Assembly (NCBI GenBank): GCA_011524395.1
Contig: WTKN01000032.1
Span: 1-33,813 of the forward strand
From: Moorena sp. SS36440bin_2
GTDB lineage: Bacteria; Cyanobacteriota; Cyanobacteriia; Cyanobacteriales; Coleofasciculaceae
Direction of reading: 5' to 3'
Length of the DNA: 33,813 nucleotides
Made by a program: the position numbers and the translations under genes
Notes under the pieces: generated by a model
What the model was told of the DNA's origin: nothing
The model's database searches: none
Seen by the model: the letters and a program-made list of their open reading frames with translations, nothing else
Shown: in pieces, positions 9,541 to 16,814 of the stretch
Position numbering within the stretch: position 1 is the stretch's first letter
Layout: each line of letters begins with the position of its first letter

Positions 9541-9680
9541 ACGGCAGCTCTGCTGAAGGCAGAGGGCAGAAGTAGGAACTAGGAAGAAAGACAAAAGCAA
9601 GGGGTAAGTGAATCCTTACCCCTGATCCCTAAAACCTAAAACCTAAAACCTAAAACCTAAAACCTACAACCTACAACCTT
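9541..9680. repeat. AAAACCT heptamer array between convergent genes
   Basis: 9628-9678 contains about seven units of AAAACCT/ACAACCT, the reverse complement of the TTTTAGG array at 6177. The array reaches the stop codon of the minus-strand YggT gene. No other feature is seen in this spacer. Confidence 0.75.
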
Positions 9681-9965
9681 CTAGATCATCATTCTCAGGA
9701 TTCCCTGCTGACCTAAAAGAATTTCCCGCAGCAGGCTGAAAATTCCTACCCAAATAATTGGGCTAATATCAACCCCACCAATGGGAGGCACAATTTTGCG
9801 CATTGGCACTAAAAAGGGTTCCGTTGGCCAAGCTACTAGATTAAAAGGCAAGCGATTCAGGTCTACCTGAGGATACCAGGTCAGAACAATGCGAAAGATA
9901 AACAAGAATATCATTAGTCCGAGTAACGGACCAAGAGTCCAGATAGCAATCGTAGCAGCAGTCAT
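9681..9965 (-). CDS. YggT/Ycf19 family membrane protein
   Basis: 94 residues with two predicted membrane helices (about 8-28 and 67-87). Between them lies the family motif: an LTWYPQVD segment, a WPTEPFLVPMRKIVPP segment and a conserved PIGGVDISPI. In plants, algae and cyanobacteria Ycf19/YggT proteins (CCB3-type relatives) are linked to cytochrome b6 haem attachment, nucleoid distribution or thylakoid organisation; which applies here is not determinable. Full length for the family. ATG start at 9965. Transcribed divergently from psbX. Confidence 0.9.
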   Translation of the reverse strand: MTAATIAIWTLGPLLGLMIFLFIFRIVLTWYPQVDLNRLPFNLVAWPTEPFLVPMRKIVPPIGGVDISPIIWVGIFSLLREILLGQQGILRMMI

Positions 9966-10326
9966 GACTTATTTAATCTAATCATCACAAATGTATTGCC
10001 GGTGCCACCGTCAGCCGTCAGTGGTCGGTGGTCAGTGGTCAGCCTTTAGCTGAACGCGCACGCGTGGCCACAGGCCTTTAGCTAATAGCTAACTAGCCGC
10101 CTTAGTTTGGTAGGTGGCTTACGAGTGTCCTTGTGATTGTAGTTAATTTAATGTAAAGTTTCTCAATAATAGTATCATGTTCTTAGTTCACCCCTCACCA
10201 AGCCTCACCTCTGATGCGATAGAGGAGTGGTGGTTCCATGGGGGACAGGAATTATTTCTAACACTTACCCGATCGGGAAGTGTAGGAGCATCACAAACAA
10301 AGTTTACAAATTAACTAGGAGTTTTT
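9966..10326. other. Divergent promoter region of yggT and psbX, with repeats
   Basis: 10010-10045 has CAGTGGTCAGTGGTCG-type tandem repeats. 10049-10066 has AGCTGAACGCGCACGCGT, which recurs in inverse orientation at about 11649-11666, so two inverted copies flank psbX-ycf66. AT-rich DNA around 10140-10180 probably contains the promoters. An AGGAG site at 10316-10320 serves psbX. Confidence 0.5.
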
Positions 10327-10446
10327 ATGACACCTTCATTAGCCAACTTTTTGTGGAGTTTACTTTTGGGTACTGCCATTGTGGTTATTCCTGCCACTGT
10401 GGCACTAATCATCTTTAGCCAGAGCGATAAAATCCAACGCTCATAA
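10327..10446 (+). CDS. psbX: Photosystem II protein PsbX
   Basis: A 39-residue protein starting MTPSLANFLW. One hydrophobic membrane helix (about residues 9-30) is followed by a short polar tail, FSQSDKIQRS, which matches the conserved IDKVQRS-like end of cyanobacterial PsbX. PsbX is a single-helix subunit at the edge of photosystem II near cytochrome b559 and helps plastoquinone turnover at QB. The start has a CTAGGAG site 7 bases upstream. A GC-rich hairpin terminator lies about 60 bp downstream, so the gene is probably a single-gene transcript. Confidence 0.9.
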   Translation: MTPSLANFLWSLLLGTAIVVIPATVALIIFSQSDKIQRS

Positions 10447-10503
10447 CAAAATCTCTACTATACTATGCGTTCAAGGAAATAAGGCGGAGCTTAGAGCTTC
10501 GGG

Positions 10504-10536
10504 AAATTGAGTGGGTTCACAACCCGCTCAATTTTT
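10504..10536 (+). terminator. Rho-independent terminator of psbX
   Basis: The 12-bp stem ATTGAGTGGGTT / AACCCGCTCAAT has one G-U pair and a 3-nt loop, followed by a run of T. It lies about 60 bp after the psbX stop codon. Confidence 0.85.
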
Positions 10537-10642
10537 GTATTCAGAATCTCTCCTGATCCAGGAGTAAAATTGTTGTTCTCCAGTTACAGTAGAGTGTAAG
10601 ACCAATCACTCGCTACCATAGGACTGACCATAGGAGACAGCA

Positions 10643-11599
10643 ATGGTAAATTTTGGGTTTAATTCAGCTAGCCTTTTGGGCATATTCTTGATGCTTGCCG
10701 GAGCAGGACTCTATTTCCTGCGCTCGGTCCGTCCAGAACTAGCCAGAGACCATGATATCTTTTTCACTGTGGTCGGGGTAGTTTGTGGCTTTATTCTCGT
10801 GACTCAGGGATGGCGACTCGATCCAATTTTGCAGTTGAGTCAGCTGTTGTTGAGCGGTACAGCAATATTTTTTGGTGTGGAAAGTCTGCGGTTACGGGGC
10901 GTTGCCACTAAAAAAGCTCGGGAAGATGCTGGGTTTGAAGACCGTCAGCGACCAGTTAGCCGTAACTATTACCGCGAAGAACCACAAGAGGCTAATGTTT
11001 ATGATGAATACGATGAACTAGAGCCCGTAGAAGAGCGATACTCCAACCCTCGCTTGCGGCCTACACCAGATTCCAGGGAAAGGCGCACAGAGCGTTATGA
11101 AGTAGAAACCCGCCGTTCAAGGAGTCGAGGGAGTTTAGAGGAATCGAGGCTAGAAGAGCGATCGCGTAAACGCCGCCCTCGTTCTAATGGTCAGTTTTCA
11201 GAACGACCTAGACAGACCTGGGAGGCTCAGTTAGATAGTGATTGGGAAGACAGACCATCTCGTAGTAGACGTTCTCGTCCTTCGGAACAATCTGTGGAAC
11301 GACCTGTAGAACGATCCGTAGACACTTGGGAGGCTAAGTTAGATCGGGATCTAGACAGAGATCTAGACAGGGATAGAGAAGACCGATCCGTTCGCCGTAG
11401 CCGTTCCCGTGGTGAATCTATAGAAAACTATGACTCAGAAAACTATGACTCACAGATAGCCTCAAGGGAAAGAAAGCGTCGTACCCCCCCAAGGGAGGAA
11501 ACATCCTCTAACTACTCAGACCAAAGCGATTATGTGGATTACAAACCCATCGACCTGTCTGAAGAAGAAGATGAGCCGTTAGGACCCTTTGAGTACTAA
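10643..11599 (+). CDS. Ycf66 family protein with long charged tail
   Basis: 318 residues. The N-terminal 85 residues have three hydrophobic segments (about 8-26, 38-56 and 62-80) and match the Ycf66 family of cyanobacteria and some plastids, including the LYFLRSVRPELARDHDIFF segment. The remaining 230 residues are low-complexity, rich in Arg, Glu, Ser and Asp, with internal repeats such as DRDLDRDLDRDRED, and are probably disordered. Ycf66 function is unknown; the conserved part suggests a membrane anchor with the tail in cytoplasm or stroma-like space. The start is preceded by TAGGAGACAGCA, a good ribosome-binding site. Confidence 0.87.
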   Translation: MVNFGFNSASLLGIFLMLAGAGLYFLRSVRPELARDHDIFFTVVGVVCGFILVTQGWRLDPILQLSQLLLSGTAIFFGVESLRLRGVATKKAREDAGFEDRQRPVSRNYYREEPQEANVYDEYDELEPVEERYSNPRLRPTPDSRERRTERYEVETRRSRSRGSLEESRLEERSRKRRPRSNGQFSERPRQTWEAQLDSDWEDRPSRSRRSRPSEQSVERPVERSVDTWEAKLDRDLDRDLDRDREDRSVRRSRSRGESIENYDSENYDSQIASRERKRRTPPREETSSNYSDQSDYVDYKPIDLSEEEDEPLGPFEY

Positions 11600-11603
11600 T
11601 AAA

Positions 11604-11770
11604 ACTAGCAATCAGCTATCAGCAATCAGCAATCAGCTATCAGCTTAAGGGCACGCGTGCGCGTTCAGCTATAAGTAATGAGTTATCTGCTAAAGGCTGA
11701 GGGCTGAGAGCTGACGGCTGAGGGCTAACCGCTGAGAGCTGACGGCTGACCGCTGAGAGCTGACCGCTTA
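11604..11770. repeat. Mixed tandem repeats (ATCAGCT/GCTGAGA family)
   Basis: A run of ATCAGCTATCAGCA units (11608-11645) is followed by an inverted copy of the GCACGCGTGCGCGTTCAGCT repeat (11649-11668), then GCTGAGAGCTGACGG-type units to 11768. This repeat block lies immediately to the left of the IS605 element. Confidence 0.75.
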
Positions 11771-11835
11771 ACCCCCTATCAAAACGTCCTGAAATTTGAG
11801 AACCCCGCGTCTAATGACCGGGGATGAAAAACAGA

Positions 11836-11853
11836 GACGGGGTTAACCCCGTC
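11836..11853 (-). terminator. Perfect palindrome after tnpA, probable terminator
   Basis: GACGGGGTTAACCCCGTC is a perfect 18-bp palindrome 10 bp past the tnpA stop. On the minus strand it is followed by TCTCTGTTTTTC, so it may stop tnpA transcription. It could equally be part of the left-end recognition structure. Confidence 0.55.
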
Positions 11854-11862
11854 GTATCCTGG

Positions 11863-12276
11863 CTATTTTCCTTTCTGACTCTCTATATATTTTTTGACCA
11901 CCTCCGTGCTGACTTGACCTGTTGACGCCACAAAATAGGTTGGAGTCCACAATGAAGGCAGTTTCTTGAGATTAGGAAATTCTTTCCGTAAGTGATGTGA
12001 AGCTCGACCTTTCACCCATCGAGCTATCTCAGCAGGAGATTCATGGGTCGGTGCGTTTACAAACATATGGACGTGGTCTGGCATTATTTCTAATGCAATT
12101 AGTTTCCAGCCATGTTCGGAGACTAGATCAAAGATTATTTCTTGAAGCCGTCGAGCTACGTGTTCTACTAGCACAGGCTTTCGACGTTTTGGGACAAAGA
12201 CAAAATGATAGTTTATTGAAGATACCGACCCCTCTGTACGGCGGTACTCATAATCTTTGCTAGATAATTTTGCCAT
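11863..12276 (-). CDS. tnpA: IS200/IS605 Y1 (HUH) transposase TnpA
   Basis: 137 residues from the ATG at 12276. An upstream in-frame ATG at 12315 would add 13 Lys/Gln-rich residues, but MAKLSSKDYEYRRTEGSVS matches the expected start. The HUH motif is in MPDHVHMFV and the catalytic tyrosine in VVKKYIESQ near the C-terminus. The protein cuts and rejoins single-stranded element ends through a 5'-phosphotyrosine link. It is intact and full length, so the element may still move. It is divergent from tnpB with about 70 bp between the starts. Confidence 0.92.
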   Translation of the reverse strand: MAKLSSKDYEYRRTEGSVSSINYHFVFVPKRRKPVLVEHVARRLQEIIFDLVSEHGWKLIALEIMPDHVHMFVNAPTHESPAEIARWVKGRASHHLRKEFPNLKKLPSLWTPTYFVASTGQVSTEVVKKYIESQKGK

Positions 12277-12345
12277 TTTTTTTCGGGATTTTGTTGACTG
12301 CGGCTGTAGTAGCAAGTATACTTGTAAACAATGAGGTGATGCAAC

Positions 12346-13731
12346 TTGTACAAGACGATCCCAGTTAAAGCAACGTTTTCAGACGAAGAAAGAGCATTTT
12401 GGGAATTTCTTTGCCAGCAAGCCAACAGCTTGTTTAATTGTGCGATTTATTATGCTAAACAAAAACATTACGATTGGTTGAAAGAACAAGAGGCTTACAC
12501 CACCTACTGGCGTGGAGATGAATTAAGAATTGGGTGGAAAACTTACAAATGTACCACTAAATATCCAGAGATTGACAAAGCCTTGAAGATGTCACCTCAT
12601 TACAAGGCAATGGCAGCTCAGTCCGCTCAGCAAACTCTCAAGACAGTAGGTGAAGCGATCAAAAGCTATAACCAACTGGTGGGTTTGTATTACAAAAGAG
12701 AAGTGGACAGACCAAGATTCCCTCGATACCGCAAATCAGGAGGGTTTGCTGCTGTCACATTTCCCAGACAAGCTCTCACTTACAAGCAAGGATTGTTCTA
12801 CCCTTCTGTAAGCAAAGAGAGTAAACCAGAACTTCTGACGGAAATTACGTTAAGTCCCCCAGAGTTCATAGACTCTGACTGGGTCAAAGAGGTAACAATC
12901 CGCCCCTGTTATGGTCAGTTGTGGATTGACTGGGTAATAGATGACGGAAAGTCACCAATTGAAACTAATCCCGAACTAGATTACTCTCACGCTTTGGGCA
13001 TAGATCACGGAGGCGATAACTGGTTGACTTGTGTGTCTACCCTAGGAAAAAGCTTTATTATTGATGGCAAAAAACTCAAAGCCATGAATCAGGGGTATGC
13101 CCGACTAGTTGCCAAGCATAAAACTGGTAAACCAGAAAAATACTGGGATTCTACTTTAGACCGAATTCAACTAAAACGAAACAACCAGATGCGGGATGCA
13201 GTGAATAAAGCTGCTCGTTTCATCATTAATCGCTGTTTGAAAGACGGGATTGGAAATATTGTAATAGGTTGGAACGAAGATCAAAAGAATTGTTCCAATA
13301 TGGGGAGAAAAGGGAACCAGAAGTTTGTCCCCATCCCAACCAAAAAACTTATAGAAAGACTAAAACAATTATGCCTAGAACACGGAATCAAGTTAATAGT
13401 TACCGAAGAGTCTTACACAAGTAAAGCGTCCTTCTTGGACGGGGATTCATTACCAACATATGGTGAAAAACCCAGCGGATGGATTCCATCAGGTAAACGA
13501 GTTAGACGTGGTTTGTACCAAACGGCTTCAGGAAAGTTGATCAACGCCGACTCTAACGGCGCTGCCAACATTCTAAGAAAAGTAAGCACACAGCCATTTA
13601 ATATGGCCAAGGTGTCTAGGGGATCTTTGGCAGTCCCACACCGATATGATTTATTCAGTGGTTTGTCTACATCATATCGATATAAGAGTGGAGCGGGACG
13701 GGAAAACCGCTCCCGCGTAACAACCTTATAG
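12346..13731 (+). CDS. tnpB: TnpB-like RNA-guided nuclease, variant without zinc ribbon
   Basis: 461 residues. RuvC-I is GIDHGGDN (D220) and RuvC-III is INADSNGAANIL (D about 402). The segment where the RuvC-II glutamate normally sits reads IVIGWNEDQKN, without the standard position. A conserved EESYTSKASFLDGD block (E354/E355) follows, and the usual CxxC...CxxC zinc ribbon is absent. This matches the known OrfB group whose catalytic glutamate appears relocated. TnpB proteins are guided by an RNA from the element's right end and cut DNA next to the element's target motif, which helps the element persist. The stop codon overlaps by 6 bp the stop of the convergent RRE-HDO gene. Confidence 0.88.
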   Translation: MYKTIPVKATFSDEERAFWEFLCQQANSLFNCAIYYAKQKHYDWLKEQEAYTTYWRGDELRIGWKTYKCTTKYPEIDKALKMSPHYKAMAAQSAQQTLKTVGEAIKSYNQLVGLYYKREVDRPRFPRYRKSGGFAAVTFPRQALTYKQGLFYPSVSKESKPELLTEITLSPPEFIDSDWVKEVTIRPCYGQLWIDWVIDDGKSPIETNPELDYSHALGIDHGGDNWLTCVSTLGKSFIIDGKKLKAMNQGYARLVAKHKTGKPEKYWDSTLDRIQLKRNNQMRDAVNKAARFIINRCLKDGIGNIVIGWNEDQKNCSNMGRKGNQKFVPIPTKKLIERLKQLCLEHGIKLIVTEESYTSKASFLDGDSLPTYGEKPSGWIPSGKRVRRGLYQTASGKLINADSNGAANILRKVSTQPFNMAKVSRGSLAVPHRYDLFSGLSTSYRYKSGAGRENRSRVTTL

Positions 13732-13764
13732 AATCCCCCGTGCTTTAGCCGGGGGAGATGTCAA
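13610..13764 (+). ncRNA. Probable omega-RNA region at IS605 right end
   Basis: In TnpB systems the guide scaffold covers the 3' end of tnpB and the right end. Here 13630-13764 contains paired segments (ATATCGATATAAG near 13674; GAGCGGGA/CCGCTCCCGC at 13691-13716; the terminal CCCCCG/CGGGGG hairpin). The guide would be read from 13765 onward, inside the RRE-HDO gene. Boundaries are inferred from the family, not seen. Confidence 0.5.
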
Positions 13765-14760
13765 GCTATCAAAACAGCGAGGAATTCGGTTATGTGGATT
13801 GCCATAATAATCCAACATCTCGTGAGTCCGTAACACCATAGATTCCATCAGGGCAGTCATGTTCTTCTTCACCACTAATTGGTCTTCTGGTGAAACATAA
13901 GCTACGTCTGCTAACAAAACCTCGGTAATATCCTCATGGGCTCCATCGTCATTAATTTTGGCATGGAGCAAGATTGGTTGATAAAAGTCCGAAGGCATAT
14001 CTAAATCTTGACACCGCTGTTTGAATAACTCGTGGAACTCCTCACTGTGTTCTTCAAACATTAATAATGCTGCCTTGAAGCTGAGGGGATGCTGCTTCGC
14101 AAAAACTGCCAGACTTGAACAGACCGCAAACGTCATAGGTAATGGCAGCATCCGTTGTAATTGCTGACCAGAAATTCCCACACTCTTCAAGGATTTCTCC
14201 ATCAGACGGTCATGGTGCAACTCAGACCCAAAGAAATCCCGGAGGAGTTGGCGAATCTTAGGTGATTCATAATTGGCTAAAGACGGAGCCAGCAAACTCG
14301 GACACAGATGAGTAACGTGATAGGATTCCAAACTATAGCCAATCAACTGCTCTCGAGTAATCGTCCCATCTACCATCTTTAAGCTGTAAGGAGACTCAGG
14401 AAAACGCATTTTCAGACGGTTTAGGAATCGGTATAACTCCCGATAGAATTGATGTCCAGTAACACCACCAGATGTCACTGATTTCTCCCGCTCTATTAGC
14501 ATACCACGGCGGTCTAATTCTATTAGCAAGTCAGGAATCTGTTCTCGAATTCCTGGACACTCCTGAGCCAATTCCTCTGGTGACATCCCCCCAAACTGCA
14601 ACAGCTGGAACAGTTTATAAGTCTCCTGTTGCTTTTCAGGTTCTACTGTAATCGAACAGCCTTGGTTTTGATAACGAATTTCTACCCTGGTATCACTAAA
14701 TTTTAAACATACTTGATTCTTAAATAGGGGCTGTTTCAATAAACTCTTAGTTAAGGTCAT
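13726..14760 (-). CDS. RRE/PqqD-like plus heme-oxygenase-like (HDO) protein, ligand-rich paralog
   Basis: 344 residues from the ATG at 14760; earlier in-frame codons to 14904 come from tandem-repeat DNA. Residues about 20-92 resemble a PqqD/RiPP recognition winged helix (LFQLLQFGGMSPEELAQE then LLIELDRRGMLIE). Residues about 100-320 are all-helical and resemble heme-oxygenase-like/TenA/PqqC-type oxidases. Candidate metal ligands: E145, H148, H151; E180, H182, H183; E236-H243; and H266, D271/D272 and H275 in LLHAKINDDGAHED. Predicted role: oxidative modification of the linked precursor peptides, bound through the N-terminal domain (inference). It shares layout with the 349-residue gene upstream. 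The last 12 residues (LTSPPAKARGIL) are encoded by the IS605 right end, so the native C-terminus is lost or replaced. Confidence 0.68.
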   Translation of the reverse strand: MTLTKSLLKQPLFKNQVCLKFSDTRVEIRYQNQGCSITVEPEKQQETYKLFQLLQFGGMSPEELAQECPGIREQIPDLLIELDRRGMLIEREKSVTSGGVTGHQFYRELYRFLNRLKMRFPESPYSLKMVDGTITREQLIGYSLESYHVTHLCPSLLAPSLANYESPKIRQLLRDFFGSELHHDRLMEKSLKSVGISGQQLQRMLPLPMTFAVCSSLAVFAKQHPLSFKAALLMFEEHSEEFHELFKQRCQDLDMPSDFYQPILLHAKINDDGAHEDITEVLLADVAYVSPEDQLVVKKNMTALMESMVLRTHEMLDYYGNPHNRIPRCFDSLTSPPAKARGIL

Positions 14761-14799
14761 AACTTCATTCCTAACTGAATCTAAATTGGGTGATAATGT

Positions 14800-14967
14800 C
14801 CTTTTTTTTAGGGAATCGGGAGCAGGAAAGGTGGGGAGGTGGGGAGTAGCGATCGCAAAATTTACCACACTTACCATGCTTACCACGCTTACCCCTATCG
14901 CCACCCTCCCGACACCTCAGGACTCCGGACTCCCGACTCCCGATTCCCGATTCCCTACTCCCGATTT
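14800..14967. repeat. STRR repeats between the two RRE-HDO genes
   Basis: 14812-14850 has GGGAATCGGGAGCAGG units. 14925-14965 has ACTCCCGATTCCCGATTCCC units, largely the same heptamer family in the opposite sense, so the spacer could fold into a long imperfect hairpin. The middle is TTACCACACTTACCATGC-type repeat. No gene is supported. Confidence 0.7.
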
Positions 14968-16017
14968 CTACAGAGCCGAAACTCGTCTGAGCAAATCACT
15001 AGTGGATGAATAGTAGTTCCAAATCGCCCTGTAAAAATTGTTATACATTTCAATAAACAGGTAAATTTGATCCCCTAAGCGTTGCCGAGTTTTTTGATCA
15101 ACATGGCCAATGTCTTGAAAGATGCGATGAATTAAGTTTTCTGATTCTCCAGTTATATTTCTGTTTACCAATTCTCGAATTGGGTCGATAAACCCAGACT
15201 CAAGGTTAACCCGCTCACACGCAGCAAGGTAGGATGATAAATGATGGTATGCTTGACGTTTTAACACCCCTAAGGTACTTAATAAAACCAGTGGCTCGGA
15301 GTTTGCCCAATAGGCCAAAGCATTCCCAATTGCAACAGTTTCCGGTAGTGCGATCGCATCCTTTAAATCCTCATCGCTAATACCAATCCCATTCAACGCC
15401 TTCAACCAAAGCTGATCTTCCCCATATTCTTGACCATAGAGTTGGTTAATTAATTGTTTAACCTTTGTATAATTTTGGGTTCCCAGCACTGGGAAGTCCC
15501 AATTCCACCGATGGCAAGACAAATGGTAATGCTCTATTCCAAAGCCATACAAAACAGTGATCGGTAGCTCAGATTCACTAGAAGTTATTGGTTTCCAAAA
15601 CAGGTTTCCTTCAACAGTAGTTTCGAGTAAGTCATTGGTAAAATCCTCCAATTCCAGCAGAGTATCGATACCAGAATGAACTTTAAACGGAGTAGCATCA
15701 TCCAGTAACGCCTGCTCTTCCAATCCTTTCAAAATTGATTGAATTACTTCCGGGTTATCAGGAGCAAAAAGCTCTTGAAGCTCCTCAATACTCCTAGTAC
15801 CATCCATCATTACAAACAGTGTTTGTAATGTTTCGGCTGACAAACCGCTAGTCTCGAAACCAAAATATTGACCATCCCGATAAAAAACAATCTGATCGGG
15901 ATAGATATTAATGTTACAAGCTAATTTAGGGTAATTTATTGTCAGAATTTCCTGAGATTTACCATCAACTAATGGCTGAATTTGGTCTATAGTTGAATTT
16001 GAAATTACGCTTTCCAC
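14968..16017 (-). CDS. RRE/PqqD-like plus heme-oxygenase-like protein, degenerate paralog
   Basis: 349 residues, GTG start (GTG-GAA-AGC); no good ribosome-binding site is visible. Residues about 33-107 form a clear PqqD/RRE-like unit (LFVMMDGTRSIEELQELF then LKGLEEQALLDD). Residues about 150-336 align with the helical domain of the neighbour. E162, H165 and H169 match its first ligand helix (IEHYHLSCH versus LESYHVTH), and E197 matches E180. The later ligands are gone: EYGEDQ replaces ELHHDR, LKRQAYHHL replaces FEEHSEEFH, and NRNITGESEN replaces HAKINDDGAHED. Probably a non-catalytic partner or peptide-binding subunit (inference). It lies between the precursor genes and the ligand-rich paralog on the same strand. 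Confidence 0.65.
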   Translation of the reverse strand: MESVISNSTIDQIQPLVDGKSQEILTINYPKLACNINIYPDQIVFYRDGQYFGFETSGLSAETLQTLFVMMDGTRSIEELQELFAPDNPEVIQSILKGLEEQALLDDATPFKVHSGIDTLLELEDFTNDLLETTVEGNLFWKPITSSESELPITVLYGFGIEHYHLSCHRWNWDFPVLGTQNYTKVKQLINQLYGQEYGEDQLWLKALNGIGISDEDLKDAIALPETVAIGNALAYWANSEPLVLLSTLGVLKRQAYHHLSSYLAACERVNLESGFIDPIRELVNRNITGESENLIHRIFQDIGHVDQKTRQRLGDQIYLFIEMYNNFYRAIWNYYSSTSDLLRRVSAL

Positions 16018-16120
16018 AGTTTTTTTTTACTATCAGTAATTGTATATAAGCTGGTTTATTGGATTTATGAGTTACGCTTATAAACCTCAAAGTCACCTTT
16101 GATAAGTTTTTAATTGGATG

Positions 16121-16362
16121 CTCACGGGGTGACAACAAAGCTCAAACCTAGATAGGTATTGGGTTTTAGGTTTTAGGTTTTAGGTGTTGGATAAAATGAG
16201 CGCATCGGAGTCATTTGTATTTCCCAGCAATTGAAGCAATTTTCACCATACAACGTCAATGATAGTTTTAATCAATCCACCCGCAAGGGCAATTTTACCT
16301 AACACCTAACCCCTAAAACCTAACCCCTGTAAGATTTTAAAGAGCCCTTGTCACCCCCTGAG
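16121..16362. mobile_element. MITE-like element, copy A (15-bp inverted ends)
   Basis: A 242-bp non-coding element whose ends are CTCACGGGGTGACAA and TTGTCACCCCCTGAG, inverted repeats with one mismatch. Near the ends, CAAAGCTCAAACCTAG and CTGTAAGATTTTAAAGAGC also occur at 28412-28635 in the opposite orientation. Internal TTTTAGG repeats are present. It lies between the precursor genes and the enzyme genes, in the putative peptide operon. I see no clear target duplication. Confidence 0.75.
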
Positions 16363-16367
16363 TATCT

Positions 16368-16399
16368 CCTCAATCGAGATTAGAAGACTAGATTAGAGG
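16368..16399 (-). terminator. Hairpin spanning the stop of precursor 4
   Basis: CCTCAATCGAG / CTAGATTAGAGG forms a stem of about 10 bp with a 9-nt loop and covers the stop codon at 16393-16395. The same structure is found at 17019-17050 behind precursor 3. There is no T-run, so it may be a processing or stability hairpin, not a classic terminator. Confidence 0.5.
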
Positions 16400-16698
16400 G
16401 GTATAGCGCAAAAAGGAGGGTGTCCAGGGAGACACTTTTGAAAGGGATAACAGCCGTAGATCGGACGAGGTAGGGGAAAACCCTTGATAGGCTCGGAAAA
16501 AGTGATAGGCTCGGGAAGAGGCTTGAACTCAAGCTTTTCCTCAGGCATGGATTGATAGCTAATCCTTATATCTTCGATTGCTGTGATTTCTACGGTGTTT
16601 TTGATTTCAATGGGATTTGCGAATAGAGAACCCCCTTGGAGTGAGGACAACTCTTCAGTGTTGATTTCCTGGAGATTTTCCAGGTTCTCAATTTTCAT
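16393..16698 (-). CDS. RiPP-like precursor peptide 4 (Gly-Gly leader)
   Basis: 101 residues. Leader 1-23 is MKIENLENLQEINTEELSSL followed by Q-G-G, almost identical to three upstream genes and ending in the double glycine that C39-type peptidases usually cut. The 78-residue core is variable and ends Pro-rich with C83, C89 and C97 (YGCYPFQKCLPGHPPFCAIPL is the end, here 21 residues read as YGCYPFQKC plus LPGHPPFCAIPL). The core-to-leader contrast is what one expects of a natural-product precursor. Ribosome site AAGGAG about 12 bases upstream. It has its own conserved promoter module. The product class is unknown; a secreted or modified Cys/Pro peptide is inferred. Confidence 0.7.
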   Translation of the reverse strand: MKIENLENLQEINTEELSSLQGGSLFANPIEIKNTVEITAIEDIRISYQSMPEEKLEFKPLPEPITFSEPIKGFPLPRPIYGCYPFQKCLPGHPPFCAIPL

Positions 16699-16747
16699 GG
16701 ATTTTGTCTCCTTCTTGAGATAGTCTATGAATAGATGATATTTCGAG

Positions 16748-16814
16748 ATTTCTCATCTTGGTATGCTATGCCTAGTTTATGGGATTGGCTTAGATTGTTG
16801 TCGCCAAGTTGGCT
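16748..16814 (-). promoter_or_regulatory. Promoter module of precursor 4 with operator-like palindrome
   Basis: On the minus strand the inverted repeat GCCAACTTGGC (16803-16813) overlaps a -35-like GCGACA (16799-16804). After exactly 17 bases comes the -10-like CATAAA (16776-16781). Downstream is the conserved leader motif GCATACCAAGATGAGA (16751-16766). The same layout occurs before all four precursor genes. Confidence 0.6.

Larger units (their letters stand above)
11785..13764. mobile_element. IS200/IS605-family insertion sequence with divergent tnpA and tnpB
   Basis: The element contains a Y1 transposase gene (minus) and tnpB (plus) in divergent order. A subterminal left-end hairpin CCCCG/CGGGG lies at about 11803-11823. 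The right-end hairpin CCCCCG-CGGGGG (13733-13756) ends in GATGTCAA at 13764, which is the usual right cleavage sequence TCAA for this family. The left boundary is uncertain within about 20 bp. No true target duplication is expected for single-strand Y1 transposition, yet CTATCAAAAC occurs on both sides (11776-11785, 13766-13775). The right end overlaps the 3' end of the RRE-HDO gene. Confidence 0.85.

Noticed and set aside
14761-14904. N-terminal extension of the RRE-HDO protein from an ATG at 14904
   Set aside because: The added 48 residues are read from tandem-repeat DNA (ATPHLPTFPAPDS...) and contain no conserved feature; the ATG at 14760 gives a protein matching its paralog.
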